Origin: JBAZUK01 sp041661445
GTDB lineage: Bacteria > Chlamydiota > Chlamydiia > Chlamydiales > SM23-39
Length of the DNA: 64,000 nt
Direction of reading: 5' to 3'
Assembly: GCA_041661445.1 (NCBI GenBank)
Contig: JBAZUK010000001.1
Coordinates: 496,001-560,000, forward strand
In this document: piece by piece, positions 17,091 through 25,318 of the stretch
Layout of the letters: each line of letters opens with the position of its first letter
Numbering within the stretch: position 1 is the stretch's first letter
The notes under the pieces: model-generated
Database searches by the model: none
Seen by the model: only the letters and a program-made list of their open reading frames with translations
Told to the model about the DNA's origin: nothing
Translations under genes and position numbers: made by a program

Positions 17091-17816
17091 TCAAGGGTGG
17101 ATGTCATAAACAATTGGGTCTATGTGAGTAGTATTATCACATTTACAACATACCTGTTGATTATTTCTATTTCCCTTTTCTAATTCGTTTCTAACATTAA
17201 CAGCTAAAGGAGAATTCCATATTTCTTCAACTGAGTTGTTAAAAATATTTCCCAAAATCAAAGTTTTATCAGCATCCTCATAGCATAAAATTATATCACC
17301 ATTCACACCAATAATTAACATGGTTGATGGGGCAAAACAGGGAATAGATAAAGTTGATGTTTTTTTTAAAACTTTACCACCCCTATTTGTTAAATTAAGA
17401 TCTATAGGCTTTAAAACAATTTGGCCTTCTCTTTGAGGATAGATTTTTCCACTATGTGAAGTTATTACAATTTTTGAAACTCCCAAAGCTATTAATTTGT
17501 TAAATGTTTCATCGGTCAATAAATCTCCATTAGTAAAAATTACTTGGTGAGCATTAGGTAGGATTTCTTTAGCACAGATAATCATTTCATCCAAATTCGG
17601 ATGTAAAAGAGGTTCATTAAAAAAATGAAAAGACAATCTTCCTGAAAACTCAGCTTTTTTTAAAGAATTCATTATATGTTGAAAATTTTCAACGTTCATA
17701 AATACTGGAGGTTTTCTATATTCAGGAATTCCTTGTGGGCAATATGGACATTGTCTGTTACAATGAGAATTAATTTCAATTTCAACCATTTTAAAAGGGG
17801 CAATAAATTTTGTCAT
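17091..17816 (-). CDS. BtrN-like radical SAM/SPASM aminocyclitol dehydrogenase
   Basis: This is a 241-residue radical SAM enzyme. Cys19-x3-Cys23-x2-Cys26 (CNRQCPYC) binds the SAM cluster. Cys160, Cys178, Cys223 and Cys226 would bind one auxiliary cluster; the spacings (18, 45, 3) are those I recall for BtrN (Cys169, 187, 232, 235). NRGG at 144-147 matches the BtrN segment holding its putative catalytic arginine, and GRLSFHFFNEPLLHPNL matches BtrN's GRISFHFYGEPLL region. BtrN oxidises an amino-cyclitol alcohol to a ketone, allowing a second transamination. It is the first gene of the cluster and has AGGAAG before its ATG. Oxidation of a related aminocyclitol is the best inference. Confidence 0.88.
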   Translation of the reverse strand: MTKFIAPFKMVEIEINSHCNRQCPYCPQGIPEYRKPPVFMNVENFQHIMNSLKKAEFSGRLSFHFFNEPLLHPNLDEMIICAKEILPNAHQVIFTNGDLLTDETFNKLIALGVSKIVITSHSGKIYPQREGQIVLKPIDLNLTNRGGKVLKKTSTLSIPCFAPSTMLIIGVNGDIILCYEDADKTLILGNIFNNSVEEIWNSPLAVNVRNELEKGNRNNQQVCCKCDNTTHIDPIVYDIHP

Positions 17817-18146
17817 TCTTACTTCCTAAGTTTAGCATTCTAAATAAAATAAGTTATAAAAAAATAAAAAGCAAAGAAGTTCCTAAAATTTTCTAAAAAT
17901 TTTTTCTGCACAAAGTTAAAATGGACTTATATCTAGTTTTTGTGATGCTCATGTTTATACTTATATTGTTATATAGTTGGTTGCTCTTGAGAATAAGGGA
18001 CCTCTAGAGTTCTTAATAATTTTAATTAATAACTGATTGTCAGCTAGGTAAACTCTAAACTCACATTCATTAGATATTTATTAATGAAAATCGTAAGATA
18101 ATATATCAAATTTTATAAATGAATAACACCACCAAGGGAATTATTA
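17817..18146 (-). promoter_or_regulatory. Divergent promoter region of the aminocyclitol cluster and the GrpB gene
   Basis: This 330-base spacer separates two divergent genes, so it must hold the cluster promoter on the minus strand and the grpB-type promoter on the plus strand. I see AGGAAG ending just before the radical SAM ATG and AAGGGA before the other ATG. A seven-base inverted repeat TTCATTA/TAATGAA lies near 18066-18086. No riboswitch-like structure or known operator is recognised. Confidence 0.5.
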
Positions 18147-19076
18147 ATGGAGATAGAAATAGTTGAGTATAATCCTAAGTGGATAAAAATTTATAAAAAA
18201 GAAGCTAACACAATTCAAGATGTTTTAGGAGATAATTGCTTAGCTATTTATCATTTTGGTTCAACTTCAGTTCCCAATCTAAAAGCAAAAGCTAAAGTCG
18301 ATATTTTAGCAGTTGTTAAAAACTTGTCATTAATCAACAATGCTGGATTAGAAAAAATCGGGTTTGAAAATAGGGGAGAGGTCATTAAAATGGGAAGATA
18401 TTTCTGTAAAAAAACGCCGAGAATTCATTTACATATTTTTGAAGAAAACAATCCAAATATCGAAAAGAATTTAAAATTTAGAGATTGGCTTAGAACTCAT
18501 GAAGATGATCGAAATGAATATGCAAAACTAAAAATTGATTTAGCAAAAATTTACGATGATGGAATGGAATATTGCGAGGCTAAAACAGATTTCATAAATA
18601 AAATTTTAGATAAAATTGACGATGTTATTAAAAATAATCAGGAAAAATTTAAGCTTGTTAGGAAATTAAATCTGCCGATTAATCAATATGCAATTACAGG
18701 AAGCGGTCCTCTTGGAGTAAGAAAATTAAAAAAGATTAATGATATTGATATGATTGTATCTGATTCCCTATGGAACGATTTAATTTTAAAATATCCGGTT
18801 ATAGAGCAAAACAACATTAAAAAAATTTGCATTCCTAATCAGGGAATTGAAATATTTTGCGAAGCTTCATTTAATTCACCATTGAAAGGAAAAGATGAGC
18901 CTACAGTAATTCAAAGAATAAAGAGCGCTGAAATAATTGATGGTTTGCCTTTTGAATCAATAGAGTATACTTTGCATTATAAATATAAGATGCGCAGAGA
19001 AAAAGATTTAAAAGATATTAAAATAATTGAAGAATGGCAGGCGATGCAAAAATTAGAAGAAAAAAACATCTCGTAA
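18147..19076 (+). CDS. GrpB-family protein fused to a second nucleotidyltransferase domain
   Basis: The 309 residues carry two nucleotidyltransferase-like domains. Residues 1-165 are GrpB-type (VEYNPKWIKIYKKEA; then HFGSTSVPNLKAKAKVDILAVV with the GS...DxxxV pattern). Residues 175-300 hold a second site, TGSGPLGVRKLKKINDIDMIV (GS...DxD), followed by IPNQGIEIFCEASF. Such folds transfer nucleotides to small molecules, RNA or proteins, and some act in resistance or toxin systems. It is divergent from the aminocyclitol cluster, so a self-protection role by nucleotidylation of the product is conceivable, but nothing shows it. AAGGGA lies eight bases before the ATG. Confidence 0.75.
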   Translation: MEIEIVEYNPKWIKIYKKEANTIQDVLGDNCLAIYHFGSTSVPNLKAKAKVDILAVVKNLSLINNAGLEKIGFENRGEVIKMGRYFCKKTPRIHLHIFEENNPNIEKNLKFRDWLRTHEDDRNEYAKLKIDLAKIYDDGMEYCEAKTDFINKILDKIDDVIKNNQEKFKLVRKLNLPINQYAITGSGPLGVRKLKKINDIDMIVSDSLWNDLILKYPVIEQNNIKKICIPNQGIEIFCEASFNSPLKGKDEPTVIQRIKSAEIIDGLPFESIEYTLHYKYKMRREKDLKDIKIIEEWQAMQKLEEKNIS

Positions 19077-19113
19077 CTTCTGAAAAAATTATTCACATCA
19101 TGTTTTAATGATT

Positions 19114-19575
19114 TTAAAAAATTGTAAATGACATAATGATAATTTCTTCTTTTTGCCAAATTGTTTTTTTATACATCTTCCAACCCAGTTCTTGGTAGAA
19201 ATTAAGATTTTTTTCTTCTGTTTGCAGATACAGAATAGAAATATTTAGTTTTTTAGCTTCTGATAACGCTTTTTGCACAAGCGCCTTACCAATTCCCTGC
19301 TTTCGATAATCTTTATCAACATACAATGCCGCAAGCCAGGGTGTTAAAGTAGGTTCTGCTTTACAATCATGTGCTAAAAGGCTGGCCATTCCAACAATTG
19401 TTCTATTAATTAACGCAACGAATGTAGAAGGTATTTGCTTTGTTAAGGCAGTTTGTTCGTATTTTTTTTCGATATCTTGAAGATCTAGTTTAGTTTTATG
19501 ACCCCATTCGGAATAGTTCCATTTTGCTAAAATAGGTATCATGTTTTTATGGTTTTTTAAATAATCAATTTTCAT
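19114..19575 (-). CDS. GNAT-family N-acetyltransferase
   Basis: The acetyl-CoA site is visible as DKDYRKQGIGKALVQKALSEA (R/QxxGxG/A pattern), preceded by LAALYVD (beta4) and followed by LNFYQELGWKMYK, the usual end of the fold. I take the ATG at 19575 (153 residues) because residues before it have no fold match; an ATG at 19620 is the alternative. The substrate is unknown. It could acetylate an amino compound such as the nearby cluster product, but the two are separated by an oppositely oriented gene. Confidence 0.85.
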   Translation of the reverse strand: MKIDYLKNHKNMIPILAKWNYSEWGHKTKLDLQDIEKKYEQTALTKQIPSTFVALINRTIVGMASLLAHDCKAEPTLTPWLAALYVDKDYRKQGIGKALVQKALSEAKKLNISILYLQTEEKNLNFYQELGWKMYKKTIWQKEEIIIMSFTIF

Positions 19576-19721
19576 AAAAAGTTTTTTGGATAAATACTGC
19601 AGCTTAAAAGAATAGTACAAATTTAATTAAAAATCTAATGTTTCTTAGCTTTCATTTTATCTTAATATGATGAGCATATTTTTGATAAAACTGATGTAAG
19701 AACCATTAGATCTTTTTTATT

Positions 19722-20003
19722 TTAATGATGTCTTCCATGATGATCTCTTGATCGCCAATGATTATCTCTATATCCGCGATAATATCTGCGATGATATCGA
19801 TGATTGTGACGACGCCATTGAACGTATTCAATTTCAGAGTTGAACCATACTCCATAATACCATCCCGGACCGCCCCAAACAATATCATCTTCATAATATG
19901 GATCGCCTACCTGAACTTCAAGTCTTGTTGCATTAGCATCTAATTCAGGAAGTATTGAGAAAACACTCAATGCTAAGACTAGATATAATGAATATTTTTT
20001 CAT
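19722..20003 (-). CDS. Small secreted His/Arg/Tyr-rich protein
   Basis: A 93-residue product begins with a signal peptide (KKYSLYLVLALSVFSILPELDANA). The mature part has WGGPGWYYG, and its C-terminal third is rich in His, Arg and Tyr (RRHNHRYHRRYYRGY and RDHHGRHH). Such tails may bind metal ions or anionic polymers. I do not recognise a family. An AAGG site lies upstream. It forms a small minus-strand group with the 45-residue membrane protein at 20070-20207. Confidence 0.7.
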   Translation of the reverse strand: MKKYSLYLVLALSVFSILPELDANATRLEVQVGDPYYEDDIVWGGPGWYYGVWFNSEIEYVQWRRHNHRYHRRYYRGYRDNHWRSRDHHGRHH

Positions 20004-20069
20004 AAAAACCTTTTAGCTTCTTTTTTAATTATTGCACAACTGTTTTACGAGTCGGCTTTCATTGTTAAT

Positions 20070-20207
20070 TTATAATTGCATTGTTAGTCCTAAGAGACCT
20101 ATAAGAATTAAATAAATAGCAACTATATAGTTCAATATTGCAGGGAAAATTAAGATCAAAATTCCTGCAAAGATAGTAATTATTGGGCTAATTATTGGAT
20201 GAAACAT
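20070..20207 (-). CDS. 45-residue two-helix membrane protein (DUF3096-like)
   Basis: A short frame reads MFHPIISPIITIFAGILILI followed by FPAILNYIVAIYLILIGLLG and LTMQL. It has two hydrophobic helices and the FAGILILIFP-x3-NYIVAIYLI-x2-GLLGL pattern of the DUF3096 small membrane proteins. AAGGAA lies eight bases before the ATG on the minus strand. The length and pattern fit the family well. Function is unknown; it is probably an inner-membrane protein. Easily missed because of its size. Confidence 0.8.
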   Translation of the reverse strand: MFHPIISPIITIFAGILILIFPAILNYIVAIYLILIGLLGLTMQL

Positions 20208-20473
20208 ACTATTTTTCCTTGTTTAATGGTTTTAAAAGCTAGATCATATTTGGTTAAAAAAAAATATGAACTTTTCTTTTTTTTCTCGCTTTTTAGCTCA
20301 ATATATATTTTTAATAATTTTAATCAATATTTATTTGTATTTTAATGACAAATAGTTAATTTTATTACAATTAAATTGACTTTTGATTGTGTTTTAATTG
20401 ATTTTAATAACTAAAGAATAGTAGCGATTGATGTTCTAAAAAAGAAGGGATATTATAAAAAAAGACAAAAAAA

Positions 20474-20505
20474 ATAGCCGAAAAACGGTTAAGCTTTTCG
20501 GCTAT
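20474..20505 (-). terminator. Rho-independent terminator of the porin gene
   Basis: An 11-base inverted repeat (ATAGCCGAAAA with TTTTCGGCTAT, ten-base loop) lies 27 bases after the stop of the minus-strand porin gene. On that strand it is followed by a run of seven T. Confidence 0.85.
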
Positions 20506-20531
20506 GCAATTTTTAACAAAAAAATACTAAA

Positions 20532-21641
20532 TTAGAAATCTAATCTAGCAGTAATGTTTAAACCATGGAACATTAAGTTACCTGGTTTTGTAACATTTAA
20601 ATTTTTTAGTTGTTCAATATGTCTTGCAGCATTTTGATCGAAGAATAATTGAGCTTCATAACCTAACATTAGGTCGAAATGCCAATTGTTTCTGTCAAAA
20701 TATGTTCCATATCCTAAACCAACCATAGCTTCTAAAGCTGAATTTATAACACCATAAGACTCACTTCCGCTACCGAAAGATGCTGATGTGTCAGAAATTA
20801 ATGGTTCATTCCAAGAAATTTTATGGAATTTTTGATAAAATACGCTTGCTGCGCCATTACCAAAAAGTCTAAAACCTTCTCCAAGATTCCAGCTTGAGCA
20901 AATACCAACTCTAGGTCCAATTAACCATGAATCAGATTTGAAGTCGCCTGAAATTGTTGTAGCCGCAGCTGTAGCAATTTCTTCTTGGTTGATTTTCTGA
21001 TCAATCCAACCAGCTTTAAAGCCGTAGTTGCATCTGAAAGAAAGTTTTGTTCCATTCCAAAATGCACGACCAAGGTTGAAATCAAATGTATTGAAATCTA
21101 AATTCCATTTATTTTTGATTTCATCAACTGGGTTTGGATTTGTTTGGGTTAGTAACCAAAAGCCAGCAACAGGAGATACGTTATCTCCTAATTTTGCATT
21201 GTGATGCATTTCTGAGTTGATTCTTGTATATTCTACAAAACCATCCCATTTGTCATATTGGAAATTGTATCCAAGACCTACTTTAAAAGCAGGTTTCCAT
21301 TCAAAGTCCATTTTATGATAACTTGTTGCACCATCAGCATTTGTTGTTGCAGCAAATTCCATTTGTTCTTGAATTGGTTGTACCCACAAAAAAGTACCTG
21401 TTACATAAAAATCCCAGCAATTGCAAACGTCAATTGCAGCAGACTGATTGTATGCAGGTGTTGTTGGTTCTCCAGGAACTTCACAGCATGGAGCACAAGG
21501 TTCACATGGTTTGCATTCACATGGATCGCAACATTGCGGAGCAGGTGTTGGTTCACAAGTATTGTTGTTGTCATAGGCATTAGCTGTTGAAATTGCTAAA
21601 GCGCCTAGTAGAATGGGCAAAAGTTTTTTCATTATATTCAT
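20532..21641 (-). CDS. Cys-rich outer-membrane beta-barrel porin (Lpg1974/MOMP-like)
   Basis: The 369-residue protein has a signal peptide (LLPILLGALAISTANA). It is followed by a proline-cysteine segment with nine cysteines between about residues 29 and 53 (CEPTPAPQCCDPCECKPC and onward), then VCNCW, and then alternating beta strands ending in LDF, a typical C-terminal aromatic. WDFYVTGTFLWVQPIQEQMEFA and FKVGLGYNFQYDKWDGFVEYTRI resemble the Lpg1974/Legionella OMP family used as porins by environmental chlamydiae. The cysteines would crosslink the disulfide-bonded outer-membrane complex of elementary bodies, in place of peptidoglycan. AAGGAG precedes the first ATG. Strong terminator downstream and a 460-base upstream region fit a highly expressed monocistronic gene. 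Confidence 0.85.
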   Translation of the reverse strand: MNIMKKLLPILLGALAISTANAYDNNNTCEPTPAPQCCDPCECKPCEPCAPCCEVPGEPTTPAYNQSAAIDVCNCWDFYVTGTFLWVQPIQEQMEFAATTNADGATSYHKMDFEWKPAFKVGLGYNFQYDKWDGFVEYTRINSEMHHNAKLGDNVSPVAGFWLLTQTNPNPVDEIKNKWNLDFNTFDFNLGRAFWNGTKLSFRCNYGFKAGWIDQKINQEEIATAAATTISGDFKSDSWLIGPRVGICSSWNLGEGFRLFGNGAASVFYQKFHKISWNEPLISDTSASFGSGSESYGVINSALEAMVGLGYGTYFDRNNWHFDLMLGYEAQLFFDQNAARHIEQLKNLNVTKPGNLMFHGLNITARLDF

Positions 21642-22041
21642 TGTTTTCTCCTTTTGAGTTAAAGCCCTTATAATATATGCAAATTACAAGATGCATATAT
21701 TTTTTTCATAACTAATCTTATAACCGATTTATGGTTGATTTATCAATAGAATTTTTTCAATTAGTTAAGTTTATCAAATTTTATCTTGTTTTTTTAAACC
21801 GAATTAACTCTGATAATTGATGAAAAATTCTTAATTATTTTTTTTGCTTTAATTTATTTTAATAAGAATTTTTTTTTTGTTTTATAAATAGAAATTTAAA
21901 TTAAAAAAAATATGTTTTTTATTTTTTTTCGATTTTTTTTTTTATTTTTTTAAGATTAAAACTCAGATCGTCATATATAGAACTTAAAATAGAATTTCTT
22001 AAAAAGTTTCAGATGATTTTATGTTTTTGACGGATACAAAA
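21642..22041 (-). promoter_or_regulatory. Long AT-rich upstream region of the porin gene
   Basis: About 400 bases hold no gene. Long T and A tracts (21840-21960) in the upstream half would curve the DNA, as expected upstream of a strongly expressed porin. I cannot pick a -35/-10 pair with confidence in this composition. Confidence 0.4.
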
Positions 22042-22090
22042 GATAAAACCTAAATCTTATTTATGTTTTTAAAACGATTTAAGTTTTATC
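22042..22090 (-). terminator. Probable terminator of the FKBP gene
   Basis: An inverted repeat with 15-base arms and one mismatch (GATAAAACCTAAATC, 22042-22056, with GATTTAAGTTTTATC, 22076-22090) begins 13 bases after the stop of the minus-strand FKBP gene. The following T-run is short and interrupted, so efficiency is uncertain. Confidence 0.5.
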
Positions 22091-22102
22091 AAAATGATTT
22101 TA

Positions 22103-22534
22103 TTAAACAATCTGGAGAAGATGAATATCAAATGAGATATCTTTTCCCGCTAATGGATGATTTGCATCAAATGTTACATTCTTATCATTAATATCAACTA
22201 CTTTTACGATCATTACCTGTCCATCCGGCTGCTGAATTTGAAGCTGTTGATCTTTTTCGATGCTGAGATTTGCAGGAAGCTGGCTTTTGTCAATAGTAGT
22301 TATCAGCTCTTTAAGATAAGGGCCGAATGCATCATTTGCCTGAAGGTTGATAGTTTTTTTTTCTCCTTCTTTCATGCCGACCAAAGCTTTTTCAAAAGCG
22401 GGGATAATCTGTCCGTCACCGATAGTGAATACCAATGGATCTTTTTGTATAGTGGAATCAAAAATTATAAAATTTTCTGTTCTCGCTTTATAATGAACTT
22501 TAACCGTATCACCAAATTTTACTTCATCTGACAT
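22103..22534 (-). CDS. FKBP-type peptidyl-prolyl isomerase, SlyD-like
   Basis: This 143-residue chaperone-type prolyl isomerase carries GDTVKVHYKA near residue 7, PLVFTIGDGQIIPAFEKALVGM near residue 33, and an IF (insert-in-flap) domain around residues 68-120 with EKKTINLQANDAFGPY, then DANHPLAGKDISFDI. These are SlyD family signatures. The metal-binding His/Cys tail of E. coli SlyD is absent. It would assist folding in the cytoplasm. Single gene, divergent from the lipoprotein gene. Confidence 0.92.
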   Translation of the reverse strand: MSDEVKFGDTVKVHYKARTENFIIFDSTIQKDPLVFTIGDGQIIPAFEKALVGMKEGEKKTINLQANDAFGPYLKELITTIDKSQLPANLSIEKDQQLQIQQPDGQVMIVKVVDINDKNVTFDANHPLAGKDISFDIHLLQIV

Positions 22535-22676
22535 TTTATATGCTCCCCGAAATTTAAAACTATTTACCTTTCATTTAGTGAAGCTCGAATAATATGTCAA
22601 CGATTATTTAAAAAAAAATTGAAAACTATTTTCTAATCAATTAAATCTAAAACTAATGAAGAAAGAAGATCTTTTT

Positions 22677-23759
22677 ATGAAAAAATTTTTCCTGCTAATT
22701 TTTATTTTTTGTTTTGGCTGCCATATTCCAAGCAAGGTTGCGATGGAAGGGAGCGGCGGGAGAACCGCATATAATATGGAGATGCAGAAAACTAATGCAG
22801 AAGAGATGCTTTTGAATTTGGTAAGACTTAGGTATTCTGATTCTCCTGTTTTTTTAGAAGTGTCATCGGTTACATCTACATTCACTTTTAAAAATTCAAT
22901 CGCTGCCAATGTAAATATACCCGGCTTTAATCAGACAAATCCCATGCAGCTGGGAGGGGAGACTTTATGGCAGACGCAGCCTACAATCCAGTATATACCT
23001 TTAGAAGGTCAAGAATTTAACAATAAATTAATGGAGCCTCTTAGTGTACATATAATTCAGAAATTAATTTATTCGGGATGGGACATCGATCGTATATTTT
23101 TGCTCACGCTACACTCATTTAATGAGTTCCAAAATTTTCCAGCCAGAGAGATTTGCAATGAGAAGAAAAGAATGAGTAATTTTGAGAACTTTTTTTATTT
23201 ATCGAATTTAATGAGAAAACTGCAAAAGGATGGACAGCTGCAAATTGGCATCAGAGAAATAAAAGAAAATGACTGTTATAAAAAAATATTGCAGTTTGCT
23301 TTTCCAACAAACCATGAATTGGCAAAAGAAATTGCTGCGATCTTAAATTGTAAAGAACCGGTTAACGGAAAATATGTAATTAATATCGATGAAGGTTTTG
23401 ATGAAAAAGGAAATGTGGGGATTTTGCCCAGATCTCTTTTGTCCTGCATGTATTATTTAAGCAACAATGTTCTTGTCCCTGAAGACGACGTCAGGCAGAA
23501 AACTGTTAAAGATTGCAGAACTGATAAAAGTGAAAAGACAAAAAAACGATATAAAGAGCTTTTGATTATCAAGAATTGTAATACGCTGCCGAAAAACTAT
23601 TATATTGCAGTAAAATATCGCAACAGCTGGTTTTATATTAGCGATAATGATATCAACTCTAAAAAAACTTTTATGTTATTATTAGAACTTTTTAACATTC
23701 AATCAGGCAAAAGGGAAAATACAGGACCTATTTTAACTTTGCCAATAGGAGTAGGTTAA
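22677..23759 (+). CDS. Conserved lipoprotein of unknown function
   Basis: I start this at the second ATG (22677), which puts a signal peptide (KKFFLLIFIFCFG) directly before the lipobox cysteine in CFGC. The mature protein has NAEEMLLNLVRLRYSDSPVFLEVSSVTSTF near residues 41-70. That pattern is shared with uncharacterised lipoproteins of many Gram-negative bacteria, which I know only as hypothetical. A C-terminal region has conserved-looking YRNSWFYISDNDINSKKTFMLLLELFNIQSG. Its stop overlaps the next ATG by one base, so it is coupled to the membrane protein that follows. Confidence 0.75.
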   Translation: MKKFFLLIFIFCFGCHIPSKVAMEGSGGRTAYNMEMQKTNAEEMLLNLVRLRYSDSPVFLEVSSVTSTFTFKNSIAANVNIPGFNQTNPMQLGGETLWQTQPTIQYIPLEGQEFNNKLMEPLSVHIIQKLIYSGWDIDRIFLLTLHSFNEFQNFPAREICNEKKRMSNFENFFYLSNLMRKLQKDGQLQIGIREIKENDCYKKILQFAFPTNHELAKEIAAILNCKEPVNGKYVINIDEGFDEKGNVGILPRSLLSCMYYLSNNVLVPEDDVRQKTVKDCRTDKSEKTKKRYKELLIIKNCNTLPKNYYIAVKYRNSWFYISDNDINSKKTFMLLLELFNIQSGKRENTGPILTLPIGVG

Positions 23760-24142
23760 TGAATCAGATAGATTTTATCTCAGTTTTATTTTCGAGCGTA
23801 ATATATTTGATGCTTTATTTTGTTTGGTACTCGAATTTTCTTTTTGGAAAGGTTTATCATAATATAACTAGAAAAATTAACGGCAAATCACTTTACTTTT
23901 ATTTCTTTATCTTTTTATTTTTTCTAGTAGTTTCATATTTCATTGCATTGCTTGAAGTTATTATGAAAGTTACAACTTTCTGGGATGGGGTTTTCTTAGG
24001 ATTTTTAATCTGGGTCGGTTTTGTTTTGACCCATGAAGCTATTAATTTAATTACATACAAAAAAAACTGGAAGTTGTTTTTTTTAGACAACCTTTTATAC
24101 CTTTTAGGATTAATGACAGTAGCCGGAATAATTGCCGGTTAA
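23759..24142 (+). CDS. Small integral membrane protein
   Basis: This 127-residue protein has four hydrophobic helices (about 8-24, 47-67, 77-95 and 108-126) and no recognisable motif. It starts in the stop codon of the lipoprotein gene (TAATG), so the two are very likely made together and may form an envelope complex. Its end overlaps the convergent EEP-family gene by four bases. Confidence 0.7.
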   Translation: MNQIDFISVLFSSVIYLMLYFVWYSNFLFGKVYHNITRKINGKSLYFYFFIFLFFLVVSYFIALLEVIMKVTTFWDGVFLGFLIWVGFVLTHEAINLITYKKNWKLFFLDNLLYLLGLMTVAGIIAG

Positions 24143-25191
24143 TCGATTTTTACTTCTGCACAAACAGGAAGATGATCAGAGGCTGTCTTTGCTTTATCAA
24201 AAATGATTCCTCTTATAATTTTGATCGTATTTTCTGTTAGAATATGGTCAATTTTTTCTTTCGGCTTATCCGCAGGATAGGTAAAAAGAGTTTTTGTCGT
24301 TAAAAACAGTTTAACGGCAAAAGCATCCTGAAATCCCATGTTCAATAGCATTTTTAAAGTTTTTTCATTTTTTAAATTCCAATTTTTCCTGTCTACAAAC
24401 CAAGGAGCATCCTGCTGGCTTAAGCCTTTTTTTGATTTGTCATAATAAGAGATCGTATTGAAGTCTCCAGCAACGATTTTTGGATTTGTTGAATGATCTA
24501 GCCATAAATTTTTTATGAGCTTAATCTGTTCTTCTCTTAAGAGCTGGCTCCAGGGATCTAAATGAAGATTTACCACTTCAAGTTTTTTTCCATTAAGATC
24601 GATTGTACACTTTTGTGCACCATGGGGATCGAATAGCCATTTAATATAAAATGGAATTTCCTTAGAATAATCGAAAATTACTAGTTCATTAGTTTCAATC
24701 GGATATTTGGAAAGAATGCAGATTCCATAATCGAGTTTTCCGCAAACAAAATTATAGAAGATATGAAGCTTTCTTTTAAGTGTTGGGGCTTCTGCAATAT
24801 ATTTATAACCTGCTTTTTTTGCTATAAAGTTTGCCTCGTCAATAAAAAAAGATCTCTTCGAGTGAAAATCAACTTCTTGTAAGAGAATTATATCGGCATC
24901 TAGATTTTTAATGACCGAAGCTAGCGAATTTAATCTTTTTATGTAACTGGCTTCATCTATTTCTTTTGTTTTAATATCAAGTCCGATTCCAAAATGAATG
25001 TTGTAAGAGGCGATCTTTAAATTTTTGGAAGCTTGGTTTTTTATGCTGTTTATTGACAGTTCGGCTATGGGAGGATTTGATTTTTTATTTAATTTTGGAT
25101 TGTCATTCCACCATAAGAATAATAAAAAAATTAAGAAGGAAACTACGATGATTAAAAAAAATATCAGAATGAATATTATGCTTTTTTTCAT
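24139..25191 (-). CDS. Membrane-anchored endonuclease/exonuclease/phosphatase-family hydrolase
   Basis: A 350-residue protein has one N-terminal transmembrane anchor (about 4-27) and then the EEP fold: LKIASYNIHFG near 59 (metal Asn), DIILLQEVDFH near 100 (metal Glu), GICILSKYPIE near 157, VVNLHLDPW near 209 (catalytic His), VAGDFNTI near 243 (Asp-x-Asn) and ASDHLPVCAE near 340 (SDH motif). The anchor points the domain outward, so a phosphodiesterase acting on lipids or host nucleic acid outside the cytoplasm is more likely than DNA repair. Substrate not determinable. Confidence 0.85.
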   Translation of the reverse strand: MKKSIIFILIFFLIIVVSFLIFLLFLWWNDNPKLNKKSNPPIAELSINSIKNQASKNLKIASYNIHFGIGLDIKTKEIDEASYIKRLNSLASVIKNLDADIILLQEVDFHSKRSFFIDEANFIAKKAGYKYIAEAPTLKRKLHIFYNFVCGKLDYGICILSKYPIETNELVIFDYSKEIPFYIKWLFDPHGAQKCTIDLNGKKLEVVNLHLDPWSQLLREEQIKLIKNLWLDHSTNPKIVAGDFNTISYYDKSKKGLSQQDAPWFVDRKNWNLKNEKTLKMLLNMGFQDAFAVKLFLTTKTLFTYPADKPKEKIDHILTENTIKIIRGIIFDKAKTASDHLPVCAEVKID

Positions 25192-25318
25192 TAAATCCTC
25201 TTAGGGTCATAATACTTTTAGTAATAAAACTGAAAAAAAAATGCAATAAAGATTTTTAAAAAACGAAAATTTTATTGACATAGATTTTTTTTATCTTTAG
25301 AAAGAAATATATATGTAA

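Noticed and set aside
19706..19894. Ile/Asp-rich repetitive frame overlapping the His/Arg-rich secreted protein
   Set aside because: It is another frame of the same repetitive DNA, without a ribosome site, whereas the main frame has a signal peptide.
21323..21583. Cys/His-rich plus-strand frames inside the porin gene
   Set aside because: They are the antisense of the Cys/Pro-rich segment of the porin; no start signals of their own.
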